In this document: piece after piece, positions 24,390 to 33,414 of the stretch | Numbering within the stretch: position 1 is the stretch's first letter | Layout of the letters: each line of letters begins with the position of its first letter | From: Desulfobacterales bacterium | Lineage (GTDB): Bacteria; Desulfobacterota; Desulfobacteria; Desulfobacterales; SpSt-501 | Assembly (NCBI GenBank): GCA_025454255.1 | Contig: JALOOU010000021.1 | Coordinates: 1 to 64,000 of the forward strand | Direction: 5' to 3' | Length of the DNA stretch: 64,000 nt | Notes under the pieces: model-generated | Databases searched by the model: none | Seen by the model: only the letters and a program-made list of their open reading frames with translations | Told to the model about the DNA's origin: nothing | Program-made: the position numbers and the translations under genes

Positions 24390-26132
24390 CTATCGGAGCC
24401 ACGCCCAGGCGAGGGCCAGTATTCCTCCCAGCAGCAGGTGGCTTTCGACCCAGACCTCCAGCCGCAGACCCGGCAGAATCGCCCCCCTCTCGTAGGCGAG
24501 GACGATGGCGAGCATGCACGCCGGGCAGGCCGCAAGCAAGACCCCCAGACCCGGCACGATCCCGAGTGCGGCCGCAAGCGGCAGCCCGGCGATGAGGGCG
24601 ACCAGCAGCCCCTTCAGCAGCTGCAGTGATTTTTTTTCGCCCAGCAGGATCGCGATCGTCTCCTTGCCCACCAGCCGGTCGCCCTGCATGTCGAGAATGT
24701 CGAAGAAGGCGGTGCGCACGAAGACCAGGCCGGCGGTCCACAGAAAGACCACGGCATGGGTCCACCCGTAATCGGCGGAGGGCTGCGACAGCGGCGGCAG
24801 CGCCGCCGTGGCCACCGCCCAGGCCAGGGCGATGAGAACGGTCTTGGAGCCCGGAATGTCGCGGATCCTCCGGAACATGAACCCGGCCAAGGACTTGGGG
24901 ATCAGGTAGAGGTTGTAGGAGAGCCCCATCAGGCTCATGACCAGCAGCACCATAAACGGCAGCAGCCCCTGGCTGAAGGCGATCAAAAGCCCGGCGGCGC
25001 CGCACACCAGCGCCGCGGCGGTCAGCGGGAGTCTGCGTCGCTCGTAGAACCTCGCGCGGTCGGGGTCGTTGTAGCGGTCGGCCCGGCTGCCGGTGAGGTG
25101 ATTGAGAATGTGCATGGACTGCACGTACAGGAAGGACATGAGCACAAACGGCAGGCGGGGGCCGACCGCCTGGAGCTGCGCGGCCGCGTAGCACAAGCCG
25201 CCCGCCGCCACCGCCACGACCAGGTTGGTGAGCAAGGCCGTGTGCATGATCGCGTGCACGGCCTTGTGAAGGGGCGAGCGGTGGCGGAACACCATGGCTT
25301 CGAGGCCGACGATCACCTTGCGGATCACCCAGTTGGGGGTGGAGGCGCCCGCCGATATGCCGATGGAGCGGGCGGCGAGGATCGGGCCGAGGTCGATGCC
25401 CTCCAGATCCGCCGCGCTCTCCAGGAGGTATGCCGGCTTGCCGCTCTGCCGGGCGATTTCATAGAGCCGGCGGGTGTTCCCGCTTTCGCGCCCCCCGACC
25501 ACGATGACGGCATCCACCGCGGCCGCCAGCTGCTGGACCTCCTGCTGGCGCTTTTCGGTGGAGTCGCAGATGGTCTCGAACACCGTGTAGTGGGGGTGGC
25601 GGCGGCCGGCCCAGTCTCTGACCTTTTCGTAAAAGGCGGTGTTCTGGGTGGTTTGCGCGACCAGAATGGCCCGATCGAATGCCGGCAGGGCGTCGAGCTC
25701 CTCGATGCTGGCGACCACATGGCCGCGGCTGCCGGCATAGCCGAGCAGCCCGATGACTTCCGGGTGGTCCTTTTCGCCGACGATGATGACCGCGGATCCG
25801 AGCCGGGCGTGCTTGCGGATGATGGACTGCACGCGGATGACCCGCGGGCAGGTGGCGTCGATGACGTGAAAGCCGGCCCGTTTCAGCCGTTTCTTGGTTT
25901 CCGGCGGGACCCCATGGGCGCGGATCAGGACCGTGCCGGCCGCGCACTCCGGGATCGTCTCCAGCGCCCGGATTCCCTTGGAGGCGAGCAGCTCCAGCAC
26001 TTGCGGGTTGTGGATGAGCGGCCCGTAGGTGCAGATCGGCTCGGTCTGCTTGGCCGGTGCATCGAGCACCATCTCCACGGCGCGGCGCACCCCCATGCAG
26101 AAGCCGGACATCTTGGCGATGACGATGCGCAT
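24390..26132 (-). CDS. ispH: IspH fused to a UbiA-type prenyltransferase
   Basis: A 580-residue fusion. Residues 1-~285 are 4-hydroxy-3-methylbut-2-enyl diphosphate reductase: cluster cysteines in SGFCMGVRRA, DATCPRV and ICDSTEKRQ, and the AHGVPPE loop. It makes IPP and DMAPP, the last step of the MEP pathway. Residues ~290-580 are a polytopic UbiA-superfamily domain with an N-rich first Asp motif (NHLTGSRADRYNDPD) and a second DILDMQGD. UbiA enzymes prenylate aromatic or other acceptors, so a soluble Fe-S reductase is joined to a membrane prenyltransferase. It ends a co-directional run with CooT, DUF3842 and the NYN protein. The acceptor of the UbiA half is unknown. Confidence 0.88.
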   Translation of the reverse strand: MRIVIAKMSGFCMGVRRAVEMVLDAPAKQTEPICTYGPLIHNPQVLELLASKGIRALETIPECAAGTVLIRAHGVPPETKKRLKRAGFHVIDATCPRVIRVQSIIRKHARLGSAVIIVGEKDHPEVIGLLGYAGSRGHVVASIEELDALPAFDRAILVAQTTQNTAFYEKVRDWAGRRHPHYTVFETICDSTEKRQQEVQQLAAAVDAVIVVGGRESGNTRRLYEIARQSGKPAYLLESAADLEGIDLGPILAARSIGISAGASTPNWVIRKVIVGLEAMVFRHRSPLHKAVHAIMHTALLTNLVVAVAAGGLCYAAAQLQAVGPRLPFVLMSFLYVQSMHILNHLTGSRADRYNDPDRARFYERRRLPLTAAALVCGAAGLLIAFSQGLLPFMVLLVMSLMGLSYNLYLIPKSLAGFMFRRIRDIPGSKTVLIALAWAVATAALPPLSQPSADYGWTHAVVFLWTAGLVFVRTAFFDILDMQGDRLVGKETIAILLGEKKSLQLLKGLLVALIAGLPLAAALGIVPGLGVLLAACPACMLAIVLAYERGAILPGLRLEVWVESHLLLGGILALAWAWLR

Positions 26133-26165
26133 CGGCGCCGCTACCTCTTGCGGCCCGGCGCGGAA

Positions 26166-26357
26166 TCAGCCGGCCGGCTCAAGCAGCACCTTGTTTTGCC
26201 CCAGAGAGACCGCGCGGATCCGGGCTCGGACGAATTTTTGCTCGCCGAAAATGGAGACCAGGCGCAGTCCCGCGCCGTCCGGTTCGATCGTGTCGACATT
26301 TTCCATCAGCAGCCGCTGCTCCCGGCCGTCGATCAGATAGGCGCTGGCTTCGCACAT
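26166..26357 (-). CDS. CooT-like small nickel-binding protein
   Basis: A 63-residue protein beginning MCEASAYL, with a strand-rich body (LLMENVDTIEPDG, LVSIFGEQKFVRARI) that matches the CooT family. The conserved Cys2 is the nickel ligand in the characterised dimer from Rhodospirillum rubrum. It may act in nickel supply to CO dehydrogenase or another nickel enzyme, but no such enzyme is in this window. It lies 33 bases before ispH-ubiA and 12 bases after DUF3842, in one likely operon. Confidence 0.8.
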   Translation of the reverse strand: MCEASAYLIDGREQRLLMENVDTIEPDGAGLRLVSIFGEQKFVRARIRAVSLGQNKVLLEPAG

Positions 26358-26369
26358 GGGGCCTCCGGT

Positions 26370-26795
26370 TCAACCGCGGCCTTCGATCATCGGCCGCAAA
26401 TGGGTTTCGATCAGCTCATCCACGAGTTTGGGCAGCGGCAGCAGGGAGGAGCCGGCCACGGTGACATTCTCCTGGGAGAGCGGCAGCAGCAGCTTGGGGG
26501 CCGGGCTGGATGCGACCGTTTCCGCGATCCCCGGGCTGACCTCGCCCATCATGGCGTTCGCCAGCACGATGCCGATGGGCCCGATCACGACGTCCACCGT
26601 CGGCACGGTCCGGCGGATGGCGTTTTCGCCGGTGGCGCCGCAATTGGCGCGGGCCTTGAGCATTTGGGCCGTGGCGATCGCGTTCGTCCCCAGGGCGATG
26701 ATTTCGACCGATTCGCCGAACGCCTGCTTCAGCTTGCGGATGATGCTGCTGCCGATGCTCCCGCCCTGGCCGTCGATGATGCATATTTTTTTCAT
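26370..26795 (-). CDS. DUF3842 family protein
   Basis: A 141-residue protein with a Rossmann-like opening (KKICIIDGQGGSIGSSIIRKL) and a second glycine-rich turn (VVIGPIGIVLANAMMGEVSP). This matches DUF3842, a family of anaerobes often found beside CooT-like genes. A nucleotide-binding fold is likely and the function is unknown. The four cysteines of metal sites are absent. It is tightly spaced with CooT (12 bases) and the NYN gene (12 bases), so they are probably co-transcribed. Confidence 0.78.
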   Translation of the reverse strand: MKKICIIDGQGGSIGSSIIRKLKQAFGESVEIIALGTNAIATAQMLKARANCGATGENAIRRTVPTVDVVIGPIGIVLANAMMGEVSPGIAETVASSPAPKLLLPLSQENVTVAGSSLLPLPKLVDELIETHLRPMIEGRG

Positions 26796-26807
26796 GCCAC
26801 GCCCGCG

Positions 26808-27329
26808 TCAGAGCTTGGAGGCCTTGTTCAGATCGTGGCGCACCCGCTTGGAGAGCCGGCGGCCGGTCCCTTTCTTGCGTGTGTCGACCCGCCGGGGCGG
26901 GGACTCTTCTTTGAACGTGTCGGCCCCCTGAAGCGCGGCTGCCTGCGCCAGGCGATGTTCGAACTCGCGGGAGTCGATGGCGGCGGCGCCGCAGGCGTGC
27001 GCGGCGCGGGCGACGGCGGCGTCCGAGCTGACCACCAGCGCCTTTTCGCGCTCCTGCCGTGCCAGCCGCGCAATGACGGCGTCGGCGGTTTCCCCCCGGC
27101 GGGAAAACAGGATGTGGATCCCGCTCTGCACGTCGCGGGCGCTCGCGAGGCCGGGGGCGTCCACGCCGTCGAACACCACCGTGATGCGGTGGGGCTTGAG
27201 CTTGCGGTAGGCCGCCAAGCCGGCGACGAGGGCCGCGCGGCCGAGGGCGATGTCGCGGCGGTCCAGCCGGCTGAGCTCGGGCGATTGGCGAATCAGATTG
27301 TAGCCGTCAACGATGATGTGGATCGCCAT
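26808..27329 (-). CDS. NYN (YacP/Rae1-like) ribonuclease-fold protein
   Basis: A 173-residue protein with a PIN-like NYN domain over residues 1-~135. The acidic site residues are in IIVDGYNLI (Asp8), VVFDGVD and the later LVVSSDAAVARAA. YacP/Rae1 proteins are ribosome-associated endoribonucleases. The basic C-terminal tail (KKGTGRRLSKRVRHDLNK) would suit RNA binding. It is the first gene of the run through DUF3842, CooT and ispH-ubiA, 63 bases downstream of parB. Confidence 0.82.
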   Translation of the reverse strand: MAIHIIVDGYNLIRQSPELSRLDRRDIALGRAALVAGLAAYRKLKPHRITVVFDGVDAPGLASARDVQSGIHILFSRRGETADAVIARLARQEREKALVVSSDAAVARAAHACGAAAIDSREFEHRLAQAAALQGADTFKEESPPRRVDTRKKGTGRRLSKRVRHDLNKASKL

Positions 27330-27392
27330 GATGCCGTTGGGCGCTGGAGAGCCGTGCCTGCGCTGCGGATGAACCCCAACGCGGTGTCCGGG

Positions 27393-28292
27393 TCAGCGGC
27401 TCGACTGACGCAGCCGCGCGAGCAGTTGGTCCAGATCCTCCAGGGAGTAAAACTCGATTTCGATCCGCCCGGTCCGCCGCCCCGATTTGCGGATGACGAC
27501 CTTGGTGCCCAGGTGGCGGGAGAGCTCCTCGGAAAGACCGGCCAGCTGGGTGGCCTCCGGGGTCTGCGGCGCCGCCCGGCTTTTTTTCTTCTCCGATTTC
27601 AGGCGCCGCACCAGCGCTTCGGCCTCCCGCACGGATAGCTCCCGGGCGATGACCGCGCGCCAGGCGGCCAGCTGCTGGGCGGCGTTTTCCGCGCCCAGCA
27701 GCGCGCGCGCGTGTCCCATGCTGATGCGGCACGCGAGAATGCTCGCCTTGATCTCCTCGGGCAGCTGCCGCAGGCGCAGAAAGTTGGCCACGGCCGAGCG
27801 GCTCTTGCCCACGCGGGCGGCGGCCTGGTCCTGGGTGAGCTGGAATTGGTGGATCAAGCGGTGATAGGCCTCGGCCTCTTCGACCGGATTGAGGTTCTCG
27901 CGCTGGATGTTCTCCACCAGCGAGAGCTCGAGCAGTTGGTCGTCGCTGACGGTCTTGACCACCACGGGCACGCGGGCCAGCCCGGCCCGACGGGCCGCCC
28001 GCAGGCGTCGCTCCCCTGCGATCAGCTCGAAGCCGGCCTCCGATCGGCGCACGATCAGCGGCTGCAGGACCCCCTGCCCGCGGATCGAAACGGCGAGCTC
28101 CTCGAGTTCTTCCTCGGCGAACTGGCGGCGGGGCTGGAAACGGTTCGGGTGGATGAGGCCGATGTCGCATAGGAAGAAATCCTCGCCGCCGGCAGCGGAC
28201 TCGGCCTCGGGGATCAAGGCTCCCAGCCCGCGGCCCAGGGCGAGCTTCTTGCGCTTGGCGATCAAATCCGGAGGGGGGGGGTGTTTGTCCAT
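27393..28292 (-). CDS. parB: chromosome partitioning protein ParB
   Basis: A 299-residue ParB/Spo0J protein. The N-terminal LGRGLGALIPEAE box contacts ParA. The CTP-binding ParB/Srx domain (~45-140) has RFQPRRQF and AGERRLRAARRAGL, followed by the helix-turn-helix (RVGKSRSAVANFLRLRQLP) that reads parS. The C-terminal ~60 residues form the dimerisation domain. It lies 3 bases after parA in the usual chromosomal order. No parS sequence was spotted by eye in this window. Confidence 0.95.
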   Translation of the reverse strand: MDKHPPPPDLIAKRKKLALGRGLGALIPEAESAAGGEDFFLCDIGLIHPNRFQPRRQFAEEELEELAVSIRGQGVLQPLIVRRSEAGFELIAGERRLRAARRAGLARVPVVVKTVSDDQLLELSLVENIQRENLNPVEEAEAYHRLIHQFQLTQDQAAARVGKSRSAVANFLRLRQLPEEIKASILACRISMGHARALLGAENAAQQLAAWRAVIARELSVREAEALVRRLKSEKKKSRAAPQTPEATQLAGLSEELSRHLGTKVVIRKSGRRTGRIEIEFYSLEDLDQLLARLRQSSR

Positions 28293-28295
28293 GTC

Positions 28296-29081
28296 CTATG
28301 CGGATGCAGCGCTGGTTTCGAAAGTGGGGGTCATGATCTCCCGGGCCAGCTCGATGTAGCTCAGAGCGCCCTGGGAGGTCGCATCGTAGAGAATGATGGG
28401 TTTGCCGAAGCTGGGCGCTTCGCCCAGCCGGATATTGCGGGGAATCGTGGTTTTGAACACCAGGTCCTTGAAGTGCTTTTCCGCCTCCGCGGCCACCTGG
28501 TGGGCCAGGTTGGTGCGCCGGTCGAACATGGTGAGCAGGATCCCGGTGATCTCCAGGCCGGGGTTGAGAGCGCGTTTGACGCGTTTGACGGTCTGCAGCA
28601 GCTGGCCGAGCCCCTCGAGCGCATAGAACTCGCACTGCAGGGGAATGATGAGGGAGTCGGCCGCCGTGAGGGCATTCAGGGTGAGCAGGCTGAGCGAGGG
28701 CGGGCAGTCGAGAATGATGTAGTCGAACTGCGGCCGCAGCGGGGCGATCAGCTCCCGCAGGCATTTCTCCCGCTCCGGCGCGGCCATCATCTCCACTTCG
28801 AAACCGATGAGCTCCACGTTGGCCGGAATGACTTTCAGGCAGGGCAGAAGGCTGTCGCGCACCAGGCCCTGCCCGGCGGCCTCGCCGAGCAGCCCTTGGT
28901 AGAGCGTTTGGCTGAGAGCGTTCTTGTCGAGCCCCATGCCGGAGGTGGCGTTGGCCTGGGGGTCGCAGTCCACCAGCAGGGTGCGTTTTTCGAACACAGC
29001 CAGCGAGGCGGAAAGGTTGATCGCCGTCGTGGTCTTGCCGACCCCGCCCTTCTGGTTGGCGATGCAGATGACTCTGACCAT
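28296..29081 (-). CDS. parA: chromosome partitioning ATPase ParA (Soj)
   Basis: A 261-residue deviant Walker ATPase: ANQKGGVGKTTTAINLSAS (Walker A), LVDCDPQANATSGMG (A'), and YIILDCPPSLSLLTLNALTAAD (Walker B and switch). The ATG at 29081 is chosen because homology begins at MVRVICIANQKGG. The frame continues open for 204 codons upstream, but that stretch runs through a divergent promoter and gene. It works with ParB to segregate the chromosome. The gene is divergent from the M48-TPR gene, sharing a 200-base regulatory gap. Confidence 0.95.
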   Translation of the reverse strand: MVRVICIANQKGGVGKTTTAINLSASLAVFEKRTLLVDCDPQANATSGMGLDKNALSQTLYQGLLGEAAGQGLVRDSLLPCLKVIPANVELIGFEVEMMAAPEREKCLRELIAPLRPQFDYIILDCPPSLSLLTLNALTAADSLIIPLQCEFYALEGLGQLLQTVKRVKRALNPGLEITGILLTMFDRRTNLAHQVAAEAEKHFKDLVFKTTIPRNIRLGEAPSFGKPIILYDATSQGALSYIELAREIMTPTFETSAASA

Positions 29082-29110
29082 GCGGCAGCGTCTACCACAA
29101 AAAAACTCGT

Positions 29111-29144
29111 TTGAAAAGCGCGTGACATTGTGCCATACTGGCAC
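29111..29144 (+). promoter_or_regulatory. sigma-70-type promoter with overlapping palindrome
   Basis: TTGAAA (29111-29116), a 17-base spacer and CATACT (29134-29139) form a good promoter for the M48-TPR gene. GTGCC-N5-GGCAC, a perfect 15-base palindrome at 29130-29144, covers the -10 box, which is typical of a repressor site. Confidence 0.5.
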
Positions 29145-29288
29145 TACCTTGATAACTATAGCCCGGCGGACGATCGCCGCATCCGCCTGCCGAAGCGTCC
29201 GCCCCGCCGCCATCTTCCTGTTGACTCCTCCAGGGCTCTCTTTCGGAAACGGTGCATGCGGCGGCAAGGCCGGCATGGAATTGGAATC

Positions 29289-30725
29289 ATGCAGCGCCCG
29301 TTTTGGCATTCGCTGATCTGTTGGATCCTGGTGGCGGTTGCCCTCACCAGCCTCGCCGTTCCACGCCCGGGGCATGCCATCACCCTGGGGGAGGAGGAGG
29401 AGCTCTCGCGCCAGATCATGCGGATCATTTTCAAGCGGTTTGAAATCCTCCCGGACCCCTACGTCGCCGCCTATGTCTCCCGCATCGGCCAGCGGATCCT
29501 CGCCGCGTTGCCGGAGCAGCCGTTCCGGTATCACTTCTATGTGATCAAGGACGACTCCTACAACGCCTTCGCCACCCCCGCCGGCCACATCTTCGTGCAC
29601 ACGGGGCTGCTGCAGGCCATGGACCGGGAGGAGGAGCTCGCGGGGATCCTGGCGCACGAAATCGCCCACGTCTATTGCCGGCACATTTCCCAAAAAATCG
29701 AGCTATCCAAAAAAGTCGGCTGGGCGCAGCTCGCCGGGATGGCCGCCGGCGTGCTGCTCGGCGCCGCCGGCGGGGCCGCGGCGCTGGGAGGGGCCTTGGC
29801 CATGGGCTCTCAGGCGGCCGGGGCGACGGCGCAGCTGGCGTTCAGCCGCGAAAATGAAATGCAGGCCGACCAGGTTGGGCTCAAGCTGCTCACCGATGCC
29901 GGCTACCGCTCGGACGGCCTGGTGGCGATCCTGAGAAAAATCCGCGGCAAGCAGGCCTGGGGCAAGGAGCAGATCCCGGTCTACATGATGACCCACCCCG
30001 CCATCGAGGACCGCATCGTCTACACCGAGAACTGGGTGGACGACCACACGACCGAGCTGAAGAATCTGCCGGCCGCCGACCCGGCGGCCTTCGAGCGGAT
30101 CCAGACCCGCATGATCGGGGAGATGGACAACGTGGGGCCTGAATTGGAGAAGCTGGCCGCCGCCGTTCAGCGCGACCCGGCCGACGTCTTGTCCCGCCAC
30201 CGCTACGGGCTTGCCCTGGCGCGGGTCAATCGCTGGGACGAGGCGGTGGCCGAACTCCAGCAGGCCCTTGCGCGCCGAGCCTTCGACGGCTACCTGCTGC
30301 GGGACCTGGGCAAGGTGCTGCTGCTCTCCGGAAGCCTGCCCCAGGCGCAGAAGGCGCTGGAGGGCGCCCGCCTGGCGCTGCCCGACGACCCCGACTGCCT
30401 CTTTTTCCTGGGCCGCGCCCAGCAGGAGCTCGGTCGCGCGGACGAGGCGGTGGTGCTCTATCAGGCCGTCATTCAACGCATGCCGGAATACCGCAACGCC
30501 TATTTTTTTCTGGGCCAGGTGCTGGGGAGGCAAGGGGCGATCGCAGAGGCGCACTACAACCTGGGACTCTATCATCTGCGCGGCTTCGACTACAAAACCG
30601 CCGCCGTTCAGTTCCGGCAGGCCCTGCGCAACAACCCCGATCCCGACCGGCGCGAGCGGGTCGAGCAGCTGCTGCAAAAGACCGAAGCGGAGATCAAGGC
30701 CGAGAAGAAAGCGCTCGAGGGATGA
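29289..30725 (+). CDS. M48 metallopeptidase with TPR repeats (BepA-like)
   Basis: About 478 residues from the ATG at 29289. It has a signal peptide (1-30, ending GHA) and an M48 zinc protease domain with HEIAH as the catalytic site and ENEMQADQVGLKLL supplying the third ligand. From about residue 290 to the end, TPR repeats are visible (ALARVNRWDEAVAELQQAL, DYKTAAVQFRQAL). This is the BepA/YfgC layout, a periplasmic protease-chaperone for outer-membrane protein assembly. The glycine/alanine-rich stretch after the active site is a probable flexible or membrane-associating loop. The open frame reaches back to 29130, but the signal peptide and homology start at 29289. Confidence 0.9.
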   Translation: MQRPFWHSLICWILVAVALTSLAVPRPGHAITLGEEEELSRQIMRIIFKRFEILPDPYVAAYVSRIGQRILAALPEQPFRYHFYVIKDDSYNAFATPAGHIFVHTGLLQAMDREEELAGILAHEIAHVYCRHISQKIELSKKVGWAQLAGMAAGVLLGAAGGAAALGGALAMGSQAAGATAQLAFSRENEMQADQVGLKLLTDAGYRSDGLVAILRKIRGKQAWGKEQIPVYMMTHPAIEDRIVYTENWVDDHTTELKNLPAADPAAFERIQTRMIGEMDNVGPELEKLAAAVQRDPADVLSRHRYGLALARVNRWDEAVAELQQALARRAFDGYLLRDLGKVLLLSGSLPQAQKALEGARLALPDDPDCLFFLGRAQQELGRADEAVVLYQAVIQRMPEYRNAYFFLGQVLGRQGAIAEAHYNLGLYHLRGFDYKTAAVQFRQALRNNPDPDRRERVEQLLQKTEAEIKAEKKALEG

Positions 30726-30745
30726 GTCGGCCCTCGGCCGCACTC

Positions 30746-32776
<2,031 letters not shown>

Positions 32777-32835
32777 GGGAGAGGCGGCCGGATCGAATCG
32801 GCTCTCCGGCGGGAGCGGTCGCCCGGGGGGGCGGT

Positions 32836-32868
32836 TCAAAAAGAAGGCCAGCTGCGGGGGCTGGCCTT
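32836..32868 (-). terminator. Rho-independent terminator after tRNA-Ala
   Basis: On the minus strand a 9-bp stem (AAGGCCAGC with GCTGGCCTT) with a 7-base loop is followed by TCTTTTTG. It lies 13 bases past the tRNA 3' end. Confidence 0.85.
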
Positions 32869-32881
32869 CGGGTCTGCGGAG

Positions 32882-32957
32882 TGGTGGAGCTGAGGGGGGT
32901 CGAACCCCTGGCCTCATGACTGCCAGTCATGCGCTCTCCCAACTGAGCTACAGCCCC
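32882..32957 (-). tRNA. tRNA-Ala (anticodon GGC)
   Basis: A 76-base cloverleaf with the CCA encoded. The acceptor GGGGCTG pairs with CAGCTCC (one G-U pair). The anticodon stem CATGA/TCATG encloses the loop CTGGCAG, giving anticodon GGC for GCC/GCU codons. The T-arm is AGGGG-TTCGACC-CCCCT. A sigma-70-like promoter lies 17-45 bases upstream and an intrinsic terminator follows, so it is a single-gene transcript. Confidence 0.95.
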
Positions 32958-32973
32958 ACAACGTAACCATGAC

Positions 32974-33002
32974 CCTCTATCAAGCCGGGGCGAGGGTGTC
33001 AA
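32974..33002 (-). promoter_or_regulatory. promoter of tRNA-Ala
   Basis: A consensus TTGACA (33002-32997), a 17-base spacer and TAGAGG (32979-32974) lie on the minus strand. The GC-rich discriminator that follows suits a stable-RNA promoter. Confidence 0.55.
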
Positions 33003-33058
33003 TACTCTTTTCCGATCGCGGCGCCCCCCACCATCCGCCGCCGCGGCGCGGGCTGAGG

Positions 33059-33087
33059 TTGACAAACAGGCAAGGCAAAAATAGAAT
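33059..33087 (+). promoter_or_regulatory. near-consensus sigma-70 promoter for the ppiD operon
   Basis: TTGACA (33059-33064), an exact 17-base spacer and TAGAAT (33082-33087) lie 66 bases before the first ATG. ACATCG repeats three times in the leader (around 33098-33115). Confidence 0.75.
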
Positions 33088-33153
33088 TATCGATTACATC
33101 GACATCGACATCGTCTGCTGCCGCCTCCGCTTTCAGCCGCAGCCGGGTGCCTC

Positions 33154-33396
33154 ATGAACCCTTACAACAGGCCATCGCGACCGCCCCGCCGCCCACAGGG
33201 GGCTGCCGGTGCGTACACGGATTTCGATGCCACCGAGCTCTTCTGCCCGCAGTGCCGGCGGGCCGTGCCGGTGCGCAAACGCCTCCTGCTGGTGCTGCCG
33301 GAGGGCGACAAGTACGAATACCTCTGCGCACGCTGCTTCAGCACGGTGGGGACCAAGATCAGCCGCGACCAGAAACCGCTGAAGCTGATCGTCTGA
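33154..33396 (+). CDS. small zinc-ribbon protein
   Basis: An 80-residue cytosolic protein. A proline/arginine-rich N-terminus (1-20) precedes a four-cysteine ribbon: Cys31 and Cys34 (LFCPQC), Cys58 and Cys61 (LCARC). No family name is recognised. It is the first gene after a near-consensus promoter and lies 18 bases before ppiD, so it is co-transcribed with an envelope chaperone. A second zinc-ribbon protein follows ppiD, making a three-gene set. Function unknown. Confidence 0.7.
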   Translation: MNPYNRPSRPPRRPQGAAGAYTDFDATELFCPQCRRAVPVRKRLLLVLPEGDKYEYLCARCFSTVGTKISRDQKPLKLIV

Positions 33397-33414
33397 CGAA
33401 CGGAGACTTCTGAC

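Noticed and set aside
24756-27638. A 960-residue plus-strand frame
   Set aside because: It is antisense to ispH-ubiA, CooT, DUF3842 and the NYN gene. Composition is typical of a mirror frame in high-GC DNA.
26808-29081. A parS site near parAB
   Set aside because: I looked for TGTTNCACGTGAAACA-like palindromes around the genes and saw none. A computed search with mismatches would be needed.
29082-29693. N-terminal extension of ParA back to 29693
   Set aside because: The extension crosses the divergent promoter and the M48 signal peptide region. ParA homology begins exactly at the Met at 29081.
33098-33115. Triplicated ACATCG in the leader of the ppiD operon as a CRISPR-like or regulatory repeat
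   Set aside because: Only three 6-base units. Too short to call anything beyond a local repeat.
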